Below are positions 62,170-64,000 of a stretch of DNA of 64,000 nt, piece by piece. A program made the translations under genes and the position numbers. The stretch spans positions 85,121 through 149,120 of the forward strand of contig CALVTO010000003.1 in the NCBI GenBank assembly GCA_944362705.1, given 5' to 3'. The notes below the pieces were generated by a model, which did no database searches, was not told where the DNA came from, and saw nothing but the letters and a program-made list of their open reading frames with translations. Origin of the DNA: an uncultured Clostridia bacterium (GTDB taxonomy: Bacteria > Bacillota > Clostridia > Christensenellales > UBA1242). The number at the start of each line of letters is the position of its first letter. The first letter of the stretch is position 1.

Positions 62170-62429
62170 ATAGTATACTCCAACAACCATCTTTTTTCAA
62201 TAGCTTTTATAATTTTTTTGAAGTTATTTACAAGTAAAAAAATACCATTATACTTATTTTGTTATATACAACGCCCGAAAAAAGCACAAAACAATACATG
62301 TTCTTTACAACAACGAAAATTTTTTATTTTGTAGTGTATCATTGCACGCAACATACGCCACCACTCTATACCCATACCCTTCTCATTGTTTTCATGCTCC
62401 CTTTCCCTATAAAAGAAAAAATTTTTTTC
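62170..62429. other. AT-rich intergenic region, no gene seen
   Basis: Between the hypothetical gene and the tRNA-Ser promoter lies AT-rich sequence with only short frames lacking ribosome binding sites. I see no RNA structure or repeat. Confidence 0.5.
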
Positions 62430-62458
62430 TTGACAACCCCTGTAAAAGTTAGTATACT
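62430..62458 (+). promoter_or_regulatory. Promoter of tRNA-Ser(UGA)
   Basis: TTGACA (62430-62435), 17 bp, TATACT (62453-62458), 25 bp upstream of the tRNA 5' end. Confidence 0.88.
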
Positions 62459-62476
62459 AGTTTTGTTGTCAACAAA

Positions 62477-64000
62477 CTATATGGAAGGATGGCTGAGCGG
62501 TCGAAAGCGGCGGTCTTGAAAACCGTTGATGTGAGAGCATCCTGGGGTTCGAATCCCTATCCTTCCGCCAAACAATTGTCGTTTGAACTCAAACGGCAAT
62601 TTTTTATTTTCTTCATCAGAGATTTCTATTTCTTTCTTATAAATTTTCGTTCCATTGTCATTATTATTGTCATCATCATTATCATTTGGACGATTATATA
62701 TTTCTTCTGCTGGATTAAGACTTGTGTTGTAAACAATTGTAATTTTGTCATCATAAAGCAATACTTTCAAAATAAAATTGTTAAAGAATTCGTTTTTATC
62801 TATTTTGTTGTCAAACTGTTTTCTTGCATATACTTTTAAAAAATTTACAATTTGTTCTTTTTCAAGTGGTTTTATTTGATGATTTTGTTCATACTCAACT
62901 TTATCTTCAAGTATTGCTTTTTCATTTTCAAGTTTCATAAGCCTTTCCTGTGTTGAAGTTGTTATTATTCCTTTTTCCATTGCATTTAGAATAAAGTCTA
63001 TTGCTCTATTCTTTTCTTTTAATTCTTCTTGTAATTTTGTTAAAACTGCATTGTTAGATAATTCGCTATTAAATCTATTCACAACAACTTCGGCAATACT
63101 ATCAATAACATTTGGCTCAAGAACATATTTTTTTGTTTTTTCAAAAACAAAATCTTCTATTGTATCTTTTTTCACATTATGTTTATCACATTTTGTGATT
63201 TTCTTTTTCTTGCCTGAACACTTGTAATATCTATGAACAGCACCAGTTTTGCTTGTTCCTGTTTCTGCTACCATTGGGTATCCACAATAGCCACAAAAGA
63301 GTTTGCCACTTAAAATATATACATCTTCATTTAAACTATCTTTTCTTTGTCTATGTTTATGATTATCCATAATTAAATTACACCTTTTAAATATACTTTC
63401 TTCAATTATTGGTGGAAATATATTTGTATATATTTCATCGTCCATTTTGCATATTCCAATATACTTTTCATTTCTTATCATTTTAGCAATAATATTTAAA
63501 CTAAACTTGTTCCCATATTTTGTTTTAAGACCTTTGTTGTTTAATTCATTTACTATTTCAATAGCCTTTTTACCATTTGCATAATCTCTAAATATTTTCC
63601 TTACAATTTCACTTTCAACTTCGTTGATAACATATTTTTTATTTACAACATCAAAACCATATAAAATATATCCACCAATATAATTGCCTTTTATTAAACT
63701 TTCTTTAATTCCACGCTTAACCTTTTGTGAAAGCTCGGCAGAGTAATATTCTGCCATTCCTTCCAAAACACTTTCCATTAAAACACCACTAGCATCATCA
63801 CTTATATTTTCTTTTGCAGATAAAACTCTAACACCGTTCTTTTTTAACTTTGCTTTATATGTAGCACTATCATATCTATTTCTTGCAAATCTATCTAATT
63901 GATAAACTAAAACGAAATCAAAGTCACCTTTCTTGCTATCTTCAATCATTTGTTTGAATTGTGGTCGGTTGTCTGTCGTTCCAGAAAGTGCTCGGTCAAT
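62477..64000 (-). CDS. Large serine recombinase, N-terminus beyond window
   Basis: The frame runs from the right edge leftwards. The catalytic domain is present from IDRALSGTTDNRPQFKQMI and VLVYQLDRFARNRYDSATYK; the active-site Ser lies outside the window. The recombinase domain has GYDVVNKKYVINEVESEIVR and NEKYIGICKMDD, the zinc ribbon CGYCGYPMVAETG with a later CSGKKKKITKC, then a coiled coil (~KLQEELKEKNRAIDFILNAM). The natural protein probably ends near EIEISDEENKK. The frame then continues through the repeat and antisense to tRNA-Ser(UGA) for ~40 codons. It would catalyse integration and excision of its element. Confidence 0.9.
   Translation of the reverse strand: MDRALSGTTDNRPQFKQMIEDSKKGDFDFVLVYQLDRFARNRYDSATYKAKLKKNGVRVLSAKENISDDASGVLMESVLEGMAEYYSAELSQKVKRGIKESLIKGNYIGGYILYGFDVVNKKYVINEVESEIVRKIFRDYANGKKAIEIVNELNNKGLKTKYGNKFSLNIIAKMIRNEKYIGICKMDDEIYTNIFPPIIEESIFKRCNLIMDNHKHRQRKDSLNEDVYILSGKLFCGYCGYPMVAETGTSKTGAVHRYYKCSGKKKKITKCDKHNVKKDTIEDFVFEKTKKYVLEPNVIDSIAEVVVNRFNSELSNNAVLTKLQEELKEKNRAIDFILNAMEKGIITTSTQERLMKLENEKAILEDKVEYEQNHQIKPLEKEQIVNFLKVYARKQFDNKIDKNEFFNNFILKVLLYDDKITIVYNTSLNPAEEIYNRPNDNDDDNNNDNGTKIYKKEIEISDEENKKLPFEFKRQLFGGRIGIRTPGCSHINGFQDRRFRPLSHPSI
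62483..62570 (+). tRNA. tRNA-Ser (anticodon UGA)
   Basis: The class II cloverleaf has acceptor GGAAGGA pairing with TCCTTCC, discriminator G, encoded CCA, long variable arm and anticodon loop CTTGAAA (TGA). Its 3' end and terminator carry the same repeat as tRNA-Ser(GGA), and a recombinase gene is inserted immediately downstream on the opposite strand. Confidence 0.96.
62565..62613 (+). repeat. Third copy of the tRNA-Ser 3'-end repeat (att-like)
   Basis: CCGCCAAAC followed by the hairpin ATTGTCGTTTG-AACT-CAAACGGCAAT, T6 and ATTTTCTT is identical over 49 bp to 15780-15828. The sequences diverge right after it. Here it directly abuts the recombinase gene body, as expected of an attachment site. 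Confidence 0.78.

Noticed and set aside
62259..62519. Plus-strand open frame of 86 codons running into tRNA-Ser(UGA)
   Set aside because: It overlaps the tRNA promoter and tRNA, has no ribosome binding site and encodes low-complexity sequence. Chance frame.
1..64000. CRISPR array
   Set aside because: No series of regularly spaced direct repeats is visible. The only repeated sequences are the three tRNA-Ser 3'-end copies.

Overview
The window looks like a chromosome segment of an uncultured, strictly anaerobic, low-GC Bacillota (Clostridia-like) bacterium. The basis is AT-rich DNA with near-consensus sigma-A promoters, strong AGGAG-type ribosome binding sites, a T-box leader on pheST, pyruvate formate-lyase with its activase, an [FeFe]-hydrogenase-like protein, two rubrerythrins, an EpsG-type polysaccharide cluster and Gram-positive glycolipid genes. 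The taxon cannot be fixed more tightly by eye.

Layout. 0-3.5 kb: a partial unknown gene, a nucleoside hydrolase, a diadenylate-cyclase-like protein and tRNA-Arg(CCU). 3.6-14.8 kb: one minus-strand exopolysaccharide operon transcribed from a promoter near 14.85 kb. Its order is ligase/polymerase-like protein, priming sugar transferase, GT4, EpsG-like polymerase, GT4, GT2, GT4, GT2, a broken glycosyltransferase and a flippase. 15.1-15.8 kb: HU and tRNA-Ser(GGA). 15.8-23.0 kb: a compact genomic island bounded by a ~40-45 bp direct repeat whose left copy is the 3' end plus terminator of tRNA-Ser(GGA). It carries a NUDIX hydrolase coupled to a PLD-nuclease/helicase/DUF3427-like protein, a metallophosphoesterase-STAND-type NTPase, and a small element with interleaved inverted repeats. 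This is the best candidate here for an undescribed (probably anti-phage) system. 23.1-27.7 kb: small genes (two HIT proteins, zinc-ribbon membrane protein, HAD phosphatase, GNAT, nucleoside deaminase, DUF3800-like).

27.8-31.5 kb: T-box-pheS-pheT. 31.6-36.9 kb: DUF1846 protein, a 25-codon ORF, pflB, pflA and an unknown gene, all on the minus strand. 37-40.7 kb: DUF11 protein and an ABC exporter. 40.7-44.1 kb: U32 peptidase-family protein (probably RNA hydroxylation) and a GH18-like membrane-anchored hydrolase. 44.1-50.9 kb: dnaB, an unusually short alaS, a DUF4097-like surface protein and typA. 50.9-57.4 kb: rubrerythrin, a small exported protein, a large InlB-repeat surface protein and a hydrogenase-rubrerythrin fusion. 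57.4-61.5 kb: lipid kinase, cmk and a two-domain glycolipid glycosyltransferase fusion. 62.4-64 kb: tRNA-Ser(UGA), followed by a third copy of the same repeat and a serine recombinase whose reading frame runs antisense through the repeat and the tRNA.

How parts connect. The same repeat beside two tRNA-Ser genes, once abutting a recombinase and once flanking the island, suggests a family of elements that target tRNA-Ser 3' ends. The PFL, hydrogenase and rubrerythrin genes fit mixed-acid fermentation with oxygen-stress protection. The polysaccharide operon, glycolipid genes and several surface proteins point to an elaborate cell envelope. All functions are inferred from motifs read by eye; no search was run.
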